Positions 1 through 7,165 of a stretch of 14,156 nucleotides of DNA are shown in pieces. Origin of the DNA: Cyanobacteria bacterium HKST-UBA02. GTDB taxonomy: Bacteria; Cyanobacteriota; Vampirovibrionia; Obscuribacterales; Obscuribacteraceae. The first letter of the stretch is position 1; every line of letters begins with the position of its first letter. Where the stretch lies: assembly GCA_020431945.1 (NCBI GenBank), contig JAGQHH010000334.1, forward strand, positions 1 to 14,156, read 5' to 3'. A program made the position numbers and the translations under genes. Under the pieces are notes generated by a model that was not told the DNA's origin, ran no database searches, and worked only from the letters and a program-made list of their open reading frames with translations.

Positions 1-338
1 TGCCCGGCATTGGTCAGGAAGAAAGCCAGCGCCTGCTGATAATAAGCAGTCCCGGGTTCCGAGGAGACCAGGACCCTGGACATATACTTTCTTGCGTTCT
101 CTGTATCACCGAGCCCGATACGGCACAGGGCGGCATAGTAATTGATCGAGTGAGCACGTGGGCTTTTGTCCGCCAGCGGTATCAGGACTTTTGCCGCCTG
201 GTCGTAAGAGCCTTTCTGATAGAGATCGATCCCTGCTTTCGCCGGATTGGCCTTGCCGGCGGAGTCGCCCGGAAACGACAGAGTCACCGCCAGTAAAAGC
301 GCCCATAGCGATCCAGTAATGGCACCGACGTTTCTCAT
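1..338 (-). CDS. Exported TPR-like protein, N-terminal part (runs off left edge)
   Basis: The reading frame is open from ATG at 338 to the window edge, giving 112 visible codons with no stop. The first 27 or so residues look like a Sec signal peptide: MRN, then a hydrophobic stretch (LWALLLAVTLSF), then a small-residue site near SAG. The mature part reads as helical-hairpin repeats (GIDLYQKGSYDQAAKVLIPLAD, then AHSINYYAALCRIGLGDTENAR, each cited only as a pattern: Gly/Tyr/Ala at TPR or Sel1-like positions). I infer an exported scaffold protein with TPR-like repeats; the substrate or partner is unknown. The start lies 1 nt after the glnS stop, so it is probably translationally coupled to glnS. 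The pairing with a tRNA synthetase has no obvious functional logic. Confidence is good that this is a gene, moderate for the TPR assignment. Confidence 0.75.
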   Translation of the reverse strand, partial: MRNVGAITGSLWALLLAVTLSFPGDSAGKANPAKAGIDLYQKGSYDQAAKVLIPLADKSPRAHSINYYAALCRIGLGDTENARKYMSRVLVSSEPGTAYYQQALAFFLTNAG

Positions 339-339
339 T

Positions 340-2067
340 TTACTTCTTCTGAGCGCGGGCCCAGGAGTCTTTGAGAGTGACAATCCGATTGAATACCAGA
401 GCGCCTTCCTTGCTATCCACCATATCGACGATGAAATAGCCACCACGCTCGAACTGGAAGCGATCTCCGGGCTTGGCCTCACCCAGGCTGCGCTCGACCT
501 TGGAGTCTTTCAAGACCTGTAGAGCTTCGGGGTTGATGGCATTGAGAAATTCGCTGTCTTTACCTGTAGGCGGTGACTCCAGACTGAGGAGCCTGTCATA
601 GAGCCTCACTTCGGCGTCCACCGAATGTCTGGCGCTCACCCAGTGGATGGTGCCTTTCACTTTTCTGCCGATGGGATTGTTGCCGGATCTCGTCTCGGGG
701 TCATAAGTGCAACGAAGCTCGACAACATTGCCGGCATCGTCTTTGATGACATCGGTGCAGGTTATGCAATACGCATAGCGGAGGCGCACTTCGGCTCCCG
801 GCGCCAGGCGGAAATAGCCTTTCACCGGCTCGAGCATGAAGTCGTCCTGCTCGACATAGATCTCTTTGCAGAAAGGCACTTTACGCGAGCCTTCCTTGGG
901 AATATCGTGGGGCCAGTATGAAGCATCCAGCTCTTCGACCTGATCCTCCGGATAGTTCTCGATCACCACTTTCAGTGGCTTCAGTACAGCGAAGACCCGG
1001 GGGGCTTTCTGATTGAGATCGTCCCGGATCGAGAATTCGAGCTGAGCCATGTCCACTGTGCTGTTGGCTTTCGCCACCCCGACACTGGCGCAGAAAGAGC
1101 GGATCGCTTCAGGCGTATAGCCCCGGCGGCGCATGCCGGCGATGGTGGGCAGTCTCGGATCGTCCCAGCCGCTCACATGCTTGCCTTCCACCAGCTCCAG
1201 GAGCCGGCGTTTGCTCATCACCGTATAGTTGAGATTGAGCCGGGCAAACTCATACTGTCTGGGACGGCTGGGGAACTTGGCATAATCGATGAGATTGTCG
1301 ATCATCCAGTCGTAGAGCTCACGGTTGTTCTCGAACTCCAGGGTGCAGATACTGTGGGTGATGCCCTCGATGGCATCCGAGAGCGGATGGGCATAGTCGT
1401 ACATCGGATAGATGCACCAGGCATTGCCGGTCATATGGTGCTCTTTGTGCCGGATGCGATAGAGGAGCGGATCGCGCATCTTCATATTGGCATTGGCCAT
1501 GTCGATCTTGGCTCGGAGAACATGTTCGCCGTCTTTGAACTCGCCTTTGCGCATACGTCTGAAGAGATCGAGATTCTCTTCCACCGAGCGCGACCGGTGC
1601 GGGCTCTCTTTGCCCGGGCTGGTGACCGTACCGCGATATTCGCGGATCTCCTGATCCGTGAGGCTGCAGACATAGGCTTTGCCTTCTCTGATCAGATGCT
1701 CGGCATAGTCATAGAGCTTCTCGAAATAGTCGCTGGCATGAAAGAGGTTGTCCCATTCGAAGCCCAGCCAGCGGACGTCGTCTTTGATGGCGTCCTCGTA
1801 GAGGGTGTCTTCCTTGGTGGGGTCGGTGTCGTCGAAGCGAAGGTTGCAACCGGTGCCGCTTCCGGGAAGTCTTTCCTTGTAGTCTCTTGCCAGACCGAAA
1901 TTGAGACAGATGGCCTTGGCATGCCCGATATGCAGGAAGCCATTGGGCTCTGGCGGGAATCTGGTGAGCACTTTCTGATGGCGCCCGGCTTCCAGGTCGG
2001 CGTCGATGATGTCCCGGATGAAATCACCGGGCTTGGCAGGAGCGGAAGGAGGCGGGGACGAAGTCAT
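340..2067 (-). CDS. glnS: Glutaminyl-tRNA synthetase
   Basis: 575 residues, close to the roughly 554 of the E. coli enzyme. It charges tRNA-Gln with glutamine in the cytoplasm (ATP + Gln + tRNA-Gln to Gln-tRNA-Gln + AMP + PPi). Class I signatures are clear: [15 protein letters not shown] (HIGH at residues 46-49) and the KMSKS-type loop TVMSKRR (residues 282-288). GlnRS-specific segments are also recognisable: [39 protein letters not shown], and the C-terminal anticodon-binding beta-barrels with [11 protein letters not shown] and FQFERGGYF. Two small insertions relative to my memory of E. coli are visible, around residues 67-73 (LPGSGTG) and before RPRQYEF. The ATG at 2067 is chosen because the upstream extension of the same frame is not GlnRS-like and overlaps the divergent gene. 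A weak AGG lies about 8 nt before it. The 3' neighbour begins 1 nt downstream. Confidence 0.97.
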   Translation of the reverse strand: MTSSPPPSAPAKPGDFIRDIIDADLEAGRHQKVLTRFPPEPNGFLHIGHAKAICLNFGLARDYKERLPGSGTGCNLRFDDTDPTKEDTLYEDAIKDDVRWLGFEWDNLFHASDYFEKLYDYAEHLIREGKAYVCSLTDQEIREYRGTVTSPGKESPHRSRSVEENLDLFRRMRKGEFKDGEHVLRAKIDMANANMKMRDPLLYRIRHKEHHMTGNAWCIYPMYDYAHPLSDAIEGITHSICTLEFENNRELYDWMIDNLIDYAKFPSRPRQYEFARLNLNYTVMSKRRLLELVEGKHVSGWDDPRLPTIAGMRRRGYTPEAIRSFCASVGVAKANSTVDMAQLEFSIRDDLNQKAPRVFAVLKPLKVVIENYPEDQVEELDASYWPHDIPKEGSRKVPFCKEIYVEQDDFMLEPVKGYFRLAPGAEVRLRYAYCITCTDVIKDDAGNVVELRCTYDPETRSGNNPIGRKVKGTIHWVSARHSVDAEVRLYDRLLSLESPPTGKDSEFLNAINPEALQVLKDSKVERSLGEAKPGDRFQFERGGYFIVDMVDSKEGALVFNRIVTLKDSWARAQKK

Positions 2068-2098
2068 TGGTGTACCTGTTGTAAACTGGAAACCCCCT

Positions 2099-2104
2099 AT
2101 TTTA
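2099..2104 (-). promoter_or_regulatory. Candidate -10 element for glnS
   Basis: On the minus strand this reads TAAAAT, preceded directly by TG. It would start a transcript around 2092 with a leader of about 25 nt to the glnS ATG at 2067. No TTGACA-like -35 box is visible at 16-18 bp spacing. The 177-bp divergent region between glnS (2067) and the gene at 2245 shows no other strong signal. This is a suggestion only. Confidence 0.25.
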
Positions 2105-2244
2105 CAGTAAAAATCCCGGAAGACGGCACCGGCCGGGCTTAATGTGAATGAAGGCGCCCGTAAGGCTGGCCTGAAGCCCCCGGGACTCGTAACAGATTGG
2201 TGAGGTCCGATCTTTAGAGGAAGACCTGCCAATAGAATGAAATC

Positions 2245-2916
2245 ATGCAATCTAAGTTTCTGACAGCTTTCAAAAACGACATAGCTTCCAAAACTCCCGG
2301 GCTGCTCGTCTATCTCAACCTGGCCGACACCCTGAGACTCAATATCCATCTCGGTCACCAGGTCGTAGACAGGGTCATCGAGGATGTTACCAGGGGGCTT
2401 TCCGACTCGGTTGGTTCAGGCGGCGCGAGCAAGCGAGTAGCAGGCGATATCTGGCTTGCATTCTATGAAACCTCCGATTTCCCGCGGCTCGCTTCTTTGC
2501 TCCAGGAGCTTACCAGAACGGACGGCATCACCCTTGGCTGGAAGGCTACCGGCGAAAAGGACGGAGAGACAAAGATTTGCGAGCGAACTGTAAGAACCGA
2601 GATTACCATCTCCTGCCGCTGCCTCTATCTAGATCTGGCATCCACCGAGGCTTTCGACGAGCAGATCGAACTGATGAGCAGTCATTACTGGAAAATAAAT
2701 CCCGGGGTTCCTGAGACTCTAGACACTGCCATGGCAAGTCCTGAAGTCCGGTGGTGCAGCGTGAAAGCTTATCCGAAAGAATATCCGTCCTGTCCTTTCT
2801 GCCAGGGCAGGGAATTCGACTGGACCGACGGCGACACCACAATCTACGGAGCGTCCGGCGACTGCCTTTCATGTGGCGCCGACGTCGATTTCAGGGGAGT
2901 CGAATTCACAGACTGA
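2245..2916 (+). CDS. Degenerate GGDEF-like protein with C-terminal zinc ribbon
   Basis: 223 residues, not recognised as a named family. Residues 19-75 follow the diguanylate cyclase GGDEF pattern by eye. [13 protein letters not shown] aligns with the DiDxFKxiN strand-helix, [10 protein letters not shown] with yGHxxGDxvL, and [13 protein letters not shown] with the vaRyGGDEFaill hairpin. The metal-binding Asp positions read Asn25 and Ala27, and the signature is AGDIW, so cyclase activity is not expected. The C-terminus carries two CxxC pairs (C183/C186 and C207/C210) in a zinc-ribbon arrangement. No signal peptide or membrane segment is seen, so it is probably cytoplasmic. The best ribosome binding candidate (AGAGGAAG, 2216-2223) is 21 nt upstream of the ATG, which is long. 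It is divergent from glnS and upstream of the TPR gene. I infer a regulatory or adaptor role; the GGDEF kinship is unproven. Confidence 0.8.
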   Translation: MQSKFLTAFKNDIASKTPGLLVYLNLADTLRLNIHLGHQVVDRVIEDVTRGLSDSVGSGGASKRVAGDIWLAFYETSDFPRLASLLQELTRTDGITLGWKATGEKDGETKICERTVRTEITISCRCLYLDLASTEAFDEQIELMSSHYWKINPGVPETLDTAMASPEVRWCSVKAYPKEYPSCPFCQGREFDWTDGDTTIYGASGDCLSCGADVDFRGVEFTD

Positions 2917-2976
2917 TCGACGGTAGTGTGGAGATCACCATGGGCCCGGGAGTGTGGAAGATATATTCTCTGGTCT

Positions 2977-4968
2977 ATGAAATTCGAAGTACCCTGTTTG
3001 TTGACCGTCATAGTCACGGTTGGACTGATTGCTCTGGCCTATCTGGCGGCCGAAACGAGCCTGATTGGTCGCTTCAACATCCACCTGGGTAATAACCGGG
3101 CAGCTGTCGAGTGCCTGGACTACTATCTCGCCAGGCACCCGAGTGATGCCGAAGCCTATGTCTATAGAGGATGGGCATTTCTCAATCAACAAAAATACAA
3201 GCGTGCAGTAGTCGATTTCAACGAAGCAATAAGACGAGATCAAAAATTGGTCAACGCCCATTTCGGAAAAGGTATCGCCCTTACAAGCCTAAATGAACCA
3301 GAGCGCGCTTATCTTGAATATTCGGAGGGAATCGAGTTAGCTCCGAATGAAGCATCGCTTTTTTACAACCGTGGCTGCTTGACTCATATGAAGGGAGACT
3401 ATGCACTTGCCATCGCGGATTATGACAGAGCCTTGAAACCTATAGAAAATAACAGGTACTACGAGAATCGGGGACTGGCCAAGTATGAACTCAGGGACTA
3501 TCGAGGAGCCCGAAAAGACGCTGAAAAAGCCATTGAGCTGAAACGAGATTCAGATAAGGCTCACTGGATCCGCGGGATTGCACGATTCAAGGATGGTGAG
3601 AAGGAAGGCGGAATCAGCGATGTAACTCGAGCTATAGAACTCGATCCTACCTATGTGAACTACAGACTTGAGCGAGCTGAATTCTGCGCTGCCCTTCACG
3701 ATTGGGGCACAGCAATTCGAGACTGCGACGAAGCAATCAGGATAGATAACGACAACGCTTATGCATATTACCTGCGTGGGAACTACTGGATCGAACTAGG
3801 TCTTCACGAACAGGCACGTGTAGATTTCACCAGGGCTATCGAACTCGATCCGGATTACGTGGCTGCGTATATCCAGAGAGGACTCGTCTATGAGGGAATG
3901 AAGCGTCCGGCCATTGCCAGAAGAAACTACGAGTTCGCTCTGGCACTGAATCCCAATATTGGCTTGTCCCATACAAGACTGGCAGCTCTCATGGACGATA
4001 CGGAAAAAGCTCTGTCTGAGTACAATCTCGGTCTTGCTCTCGAACCCCGATTGACTTGCGGCCGGATAAACAGGGCCGTTATATGGAAAGAAAAGGGAGA
4101 CACTCTAGGCTGGAAGCAGGAACTCGATAAGGCGATTGAGGGAAATCCCGATATCGCTTATTCATGGCTTGAGTGCAAGGCACGAATGAGAGGCGACAAG
4201 GAGGAGACCAGAACCTGGAGGGACGCGATGCTTGCTGTCGATCCCTGTTCCTGCTGGGCTCTCTCGGACCGTGCTTATGTGAAGGAGAAACAAAAGGACT
4301 TTGCAGGCGCGATCGCTGATTTCGAGCTGCTGAGGAAATCAAACCCGCGTGGTTTCGACTCATACGCTGGCATAGCCGAGACAAAATTGTCCATGAACGA
4401 CTTCAATGTAGAGGCGGCGCTTGACCGTGCGATCGAACTCAATCCTTATGAATCATGGTCTATTGGAACTAGAGGATGGCTCAAGTTTAGACGAGGAGAC
4501 TATGCCGGGGCAAAAATCGATCTGGACCGGGCTATAGAGCTTGATCTGGACAACGGGGTCAGTGCATGTGCCTTTGCCACCCGCGCACTTCTCCAGCTCG
4601 AGACTGGCAAAACACAGCTGGCGGACGCAGATCTAGCCAGGGCAGTCAGTATTAAGCCTGATTTGCCCTGGGTTGTCTATGCAAACGGCCGCTGGCAAGA
4701 ATGGAAGGGAAACAGGAAGAAAGCTCTCGAAGAATATGACAGGGCAATTGAGCTAGGCCCAGGTCCTGATGCTTATGCATTTTTCCTGCACAGAGCGACA
4801 CTACTGAAAGAACTGGGTGAACACCAGAAAGCATCCAGAGACCTGGACAGAGCCATCAGTGAAGAAGGTAACCATGCTGCATACCTGACCCGAGCGCGGT
4901 GGCGCTTGGAAGCCTGCAACTTCTACGGTGCCTTGCAGGATGCAGTGCACGCAGCTATGCGACAGTAG
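2977..4968 (+). CDS. Membrane-anchored multi-TPR protein
   Basis: 663 residues from the ATG at 2977. Residues 6-27 form one hydrophobic helix (CLLTVIVTVGLIALAYL), read as a signal anchor that would place the repeats outside the cytoplasmic membrane. From about residue 58 to the C-terminus there are roughly 17 TPR units of about 34 residues, with recurring phrases such as AYVYRGWAF, RAIELDP, DYAGAKIDLDRAIELD and EYDRAIELGP. TPR arrays are protein-interaction scaffolds; no catalytic domain is seen. The same frame extends upstream to GTG 2926, but that extension is Trp/Arg/Cys-rich and hides the N-terminal hydrophobic signal, so I prefer 2977. Its ribosome site (GGAAG at 2956-2960) is 16 nt away and weak, so the start is uncertain. 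The gene follows the zinc-ribbon gene after 60 nt on the same strand and may share its transcript. The region 3170-3700 looks more AT-rich than neighbouring genes. Confidence 0.88.
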   Translation: MKFEVPCLLTVIVTVGLIALAYLAAETSLIGRFNIHLGNNRAAVECLDYYLARHPSDAEAYVYRGWAFLNQQKYKRAVVDFNEAIRRDQKLVNAHFGKGIALTSLNEPERAYLEYSEGIELAPNEASLFYNRGCLTHMKGDYALAIADYDRALKPIENNRYYENRGLAKYELRDYRGARKDAEKAIELKRDSDKAHWIRGIARFKDGEKEGGISDVTRAIELDPTYVNYRLERAEFCAALHDWGTAIRDCDEAIRIDNDNAYAYYLRGNYWIELGLHEQARVDFTRAIELDPDYVAAYIQRGLVYEGMKRPAIARRNYEFALALNPNIGLSHTRLAALMDDTEKALSEYNLGLALEPRLTCGRINRAVIWKEKGDTLGWKQELDKAIEGNPDIAYSWLECKARMRGDKEETRTWRDAMLAVDPCSCWALSDRAYVKEKQKDFAGAIADFELLRKSNPRGFDSYAGIAETKLSMNDFNVEAALDRAIELNPYESWSIGTRGWLKFRRGDYAGAKIDLDRAIELDLDNGVSACAFATRALLQLETGKTQLADADLARAVSIKPDLPWVVYANGRWQEWKGNRKKALEEYDRAIELGPGPDAYAFFLHRATLLKELGEHQKASRDLDRAISEEGNHAAYLTRARWRLEACNFYGALQDAVHAAMRQ

Positions 4969-4983
4969 CCTTAGAGCCGGAGT

Positions 4984-5745
4984 TCAGGACTTGGCGCCCA
5001 CTTCCGACTTGATCGGGGCGTTCACCCACTCCAGGGCCCGGGCGTAGTCTTCGGCGGCGAAGGCATGGACTTCGCAGGGCATCATGGCTTCGCCGAGGCG
5101 AGCGGCCCACTTGGACCATTTCGGACCGCCGACGATGGCCATACGCTCGAAGTCATGACGATGGGTGAGACCGAACTTGGTGTCATCCCACATGGCATGA
5201 ACTTCCATACCATGGAACTCTTTGCCGAAGTCCACGAGCATACGAGCTTTGCCGCATTCTTTGATGACTGCTTCCAGAGTCGGAATCAGGACATGCTCAT
5301 AATCGTGGTGAGTGAGCTTGTCGGTGACTTTGAAACACATGCAATTGCCTTTGCTGTCCGAGGTCACCTCGATGGAGTCTTCCTTGGCGGTGCGCAGCCA
5401 TTCCCGGGCAGCGCCAAGGTCATTGAGCTTGAACTGTCTGACCCGGCAGGGGAAGGCCGGGGTGATCATGCTCGAGATCTGTTCGATCCATTTCTCATCG
5501 GCGACCAGAGCCGCATGGGTGATGTCGCCCTGGTGACGGAGCAGATCAGGAAGGAGTCTTTCTTTGAAGATGGCGAAGTCGAAGCCCTCGAAAGAGATGA
5601 TCTCTTTCAGAATCCGCACTTTCTTGTGCTTTTCGAAGAAAGCCAGGGCTTTCTCGGCGAATTTATGATATTCCTCGGCGGTGATCTTTCCGTCGATTGA
5701 GAATTCGATGATATTGGTGTCGGGAATCTCTCTGTAATCGATCAT
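4984..5745 (-). CDS. Tandem SpoIIAA-like (STAS/SEC14-type) protein
   Basis: 253 residues with no signal peptide, probably cytoplasmic. It contains two copies of one domain of about 115 residues, residues 1-118 and about 125-241. Each has an opening strand (NIIEFSIDGKIT; NCMCFKVTDKLT), a helix with tyrosine (EEYHKFAEKAL; HDYEHVLIPTLEAV), a strand such as RMLVDF, a Phe/His-rich segment, an AIVG/ALVA strand before KW, and a final AAREWL or ARALEWV helix. This matches the SpoIIAA-like family (PF11964 in my memory) found as single-domain cytoplasmic proteins of poorly known role; the fold resembles STAS anti-anti-sigma and SEC14 lipid-binding domains. The start at 5745 is set by a strong Shine-Dalgarno (GAGGGGGAG, 5751-5759); a 14-residue upstream extension of the frame looks spurious. 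It converges with the TPR gene with only 15 nt between stops. A role in stress or lipid binding would be inference. Confidence 0.88.
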   Translation of the reverse strand: MIDYREIPDTNIIEFSIDGKITAEEYHKFAEKALAFFEKHKKVRILKEIISFEGFDFAIFKERLLPDLLRHQGDITHAALVADEKWIEQISSMITPAFPCRVRQFKLNDLGAAREWLRTAKEDSIEVTSDSKGNCMCFKVTDKLTHHDYEHVLIPTLEAVIKECGKARMLVDFGKEFHGMEVHAMWDDTKFGLTHRHDFERMAIVGGPKWSKWAARLGEAMMPCEVHAFAAEDYARALEWVNAPIKSEVGAKS

Positions 5746-6057
5746 TTTCTCTCCCCCTCGGGTTTGTAGCTGCTCCGGCTCTTCCAAATTGTCGCGCAGC
5801 AGAACCTGATTGACGTCTGCTAATCGGCTGATTCTGAGCTTTTCAAGCCCGCCGAAAGGACGACATACAAAGGTATGATTATTGCAAAATGCTGCAAGAT
5901 CAGGCGCCTGTCCGCCCGGAAATCGGGGTCCGGGGATAAGATGGATAAAGCGTTGGTTTTTTAATCTCGTGAACGCGCTACCCGCGTGTGCTTCAGTGCG
6001 TGGGCGGGGCGAGTTCGCGCAGTCGATGGCGTCTCGAAACGCCGTCGAGGAGGGCGG
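5746..6057. other. 312-base divergent intergenic region
   Basis: This gap separates the minus-strand SpoIIAA-like gene from the plus-strand ARPP-1-like gene, so it should hold both promoters. I see no convincing -35/-10 pair for either. It contains the ribosome site of the left gene (5751-5759), a small inverted repeat TTGCA/TGCAA (5882-5886 and 5893-5897), a 5-bp hairpin ACGCG/CGCGT (5973-5977 and 5983-5987), and a 10-bp hairpin at 6023-6048 listed separately. A T-rich run at 5957-5962 sits upstream of these structures. I see no coding potential with a ribosome binding site of its own. Confidence 0.6.
6023..6048 (+). promoter_or_regulatory. 10-bp 5'-UTR hairpin touching the Shine-Dalgarno
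   Basis: The arms TCGATGGCGT (6023-6032) and ACGCCGTCGA (6039-6048) pair over 10 bp with a single G-U wobble and a 6-nt loop (CTCGAA). The last two bases of the 3' arm are the first two of the Shine-Dalgarno GAGGAGGG (6047-6054), which precedes the ATG at 6058. In an mRNA this stem could limit or control ribosome access. It is not followed by a T-tract, so it does not look like a terminator. The structure is seen in the sequence; any regulatory role is inferred. Confidence 0.5.
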
Positions 6058-7110
6058 ATGAATTTATTTGGATGGAACAACAAGAAGAAAGCCGAAGGCG
6101 CCGAGCCCCGTCAGGACGGCGGAGACACGGCAGTCTGCGAAATGGAGTCTTTCTCGGAGCCCTTTGTAAGCAAGAATCTCACGGTCTTTCTCCTGCGTGG
6201 AAAGGACCTGGAGGGTGTGCCTGAGTGCCTCACCCTGGAGGAAGCCCTGGAGCAGGGCGTCGTGGTTGTAGAGGAGACCGGGGTGGTCAATACTCTCAGG
6301 GTCAAGAATACCGGGAAAACACGGGTCTTCATACAGTCCGGGGATATTCTCAAAGGCGGGAAACAAGACCGGGCGATAAGGGAAGATCTCGTTCTCGAGC
6401 CCGAATGCGACTTCGTGTCCATTCATGTATTCTGCGTGGAGCGGGGACGATGGCGCAAACGCGGGCTGGAGGACGATAGTCATTTTTCTCACTCCGGTCA
6501 TCTGACCACGGGCAAGGACTTGAAAATGGCGTATCGGTACGGAGCCGAGCAAAATGCGGTCTGGCAGGAAGTGAGCAACTTCCAGGCCAAGGCAGCTCGC
6601 AGTGCCGGTGTCAGCAATGAAGATGTGACCAGCGATGCTTCGCCCACCAGTCTCAATCTCACCCTGGACAATCAGAAAGTGAGCGAGAGCACTTCCGAGT
6701 ATCTCGAGAGCCTCAAGGACATAACCACCGGAAAGAATGACGTGGTGGGCTTTGCCTTTGCAATAAACGGCAAGTTGAGTGAGGTGGAGGTCTATCCTTC
6801 ATCGGCATTTTTCCGGAAGATGTGGCCGAAGCTGATTGCCTCGGCAGCCCATGAGGCATTTTGCGAGAGTTTTCATAAAACCGACGATGCCTCGACATCG
6901 GTGGAAGGACTGAAAGAGCTCATGAAAGAAGTCGAGCAGTCGCAGGGACGAGAGTTGAGGTCCTCAGCGAAGAGCCGGACCGTTGTACGTGAGACCGATC
7001 AGACTGTCTTCTTCGAGTCGCTTTATGGAAACCCCGAGGAAGGGGAGCTGTGGATGCACCGCAATTATGTGAGCCGCCAGGGAGAGAGCCTGTCAAGACA
7101 GGGAACGTGA
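6058..7110 (+). CDS. ARPP-1 (DUF6569-like) domain protein
   Basis: 350 residues with no signal peptide. Residues about 40-340 match what I remember of the ARPP-1 / DUF6569 family. The matching features are an NLTVFLLRG strand, LTLEEALEQGVVVVEETG, the hallmark FIQSGDILKGGKQDR (residues 91-105), and VFCVERGRW (residues 124-132), followed by LMKEVEQSQGREL and LYGNPEEGELWMHRNYV near the end. The family name refers to an association with ADP-ribosylglycohydrolase and phosphatase-type proteins. Its biochemical activity is, to my knowledge, not settled, and no such partner is next to it here. The ATG at 6058 is chosen because GAGGAGGG lies 3-10 nt upstream; an in-frame GTG at 5986 adds an Arg-rich, non-family extension. 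The short N-terminal tail has NNKKK and a low-complexity linker. It is the first gene of a possible three-gene plus-strand cluster, 55 nt before the oxygenase. Confidence 0.88.
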   Translation: MNLFGWNNKKKAEGAEPRQDGGDTAVCEMESFSEPFVSKNLTVFLLRGKDLEGVPECLTLEEALEQGVVVVEETGVVNTLRVKNTGKTRVFIQSGDILKGGKQDRAIREDLVLEPECDFVSIHVFCVERGRWRKRGLEDDSHFSHSGHLTTGKDLKMAYRYGAEQNAVWQEVSNFQAKAARSAGVSNEDVTSDASPTSLNLTLDNQKVSESTSEYLESLKDITTGKNDVVGFAFAINGKLSEVEVYPSSAFFRKMWPKLIASAAHEAFCESFHKTDDASTSVEGLKELMKEVEQSQGRELRSSAKSRTVVRETDQTVFFESLYGNPEEGELWMHRNYVSRQGESLSRQGT

Positions 7111-7165
7111 TACCATTTCACCTGTCTGTCTGATTTGAAATAGGTTTTCCCAGAGCCGGAGCTGC

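Noticed and set aside
1177..2142. 321-residue plus-strand open frame across glnS
   Set aside because: It is the antisense shadow of a conserved synthetase gene; it is long because of codon bias and has no ribosome site or family match.
2131..2182. GC-rich inverted pieces (GGGCTT / AAGCCC) between glnS and the 2245 gene as a riboswitch or T-box
   Set aside because: Only 6 bp of pairing across a loop of more than 30 nt and no T-box or other riboswitch consensus.
2068..2358. Upstream extension of the glnS frame by 97 residues
   Set aside because: The added sequence has no GlnRS similarity, overlaps the divergent gene at 2245, and the ATG at 2067 gives the expected family length.
2940..3092. 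ATG at 2940 with GGAG 6 nt upstream, opening a 50-residue frame overlapping the TPR gene start
   Set aside because: The product is Trp/Gly/Arg/Ser-rich with no recognisable pattern and lies out of frame with the TPR gene. It could be a leader ORF, but nothing supports it beyond the ribosome-site match.
3000..4968. Tandem DNA repeats or CRISPR-like periodicity
   Set aside because: The roughly 102-nt periodicity is explained by TPR units in the protein; DNA copies are diverged and there are no identical repeats with unique spacers.
5065..5700. 211-residue plus-strand open frame opposite the SpoIIAA-like gene
   Set aside because: Antisense shadow of a gene with clear duplicated-domain conservation and a strong ribosome site.
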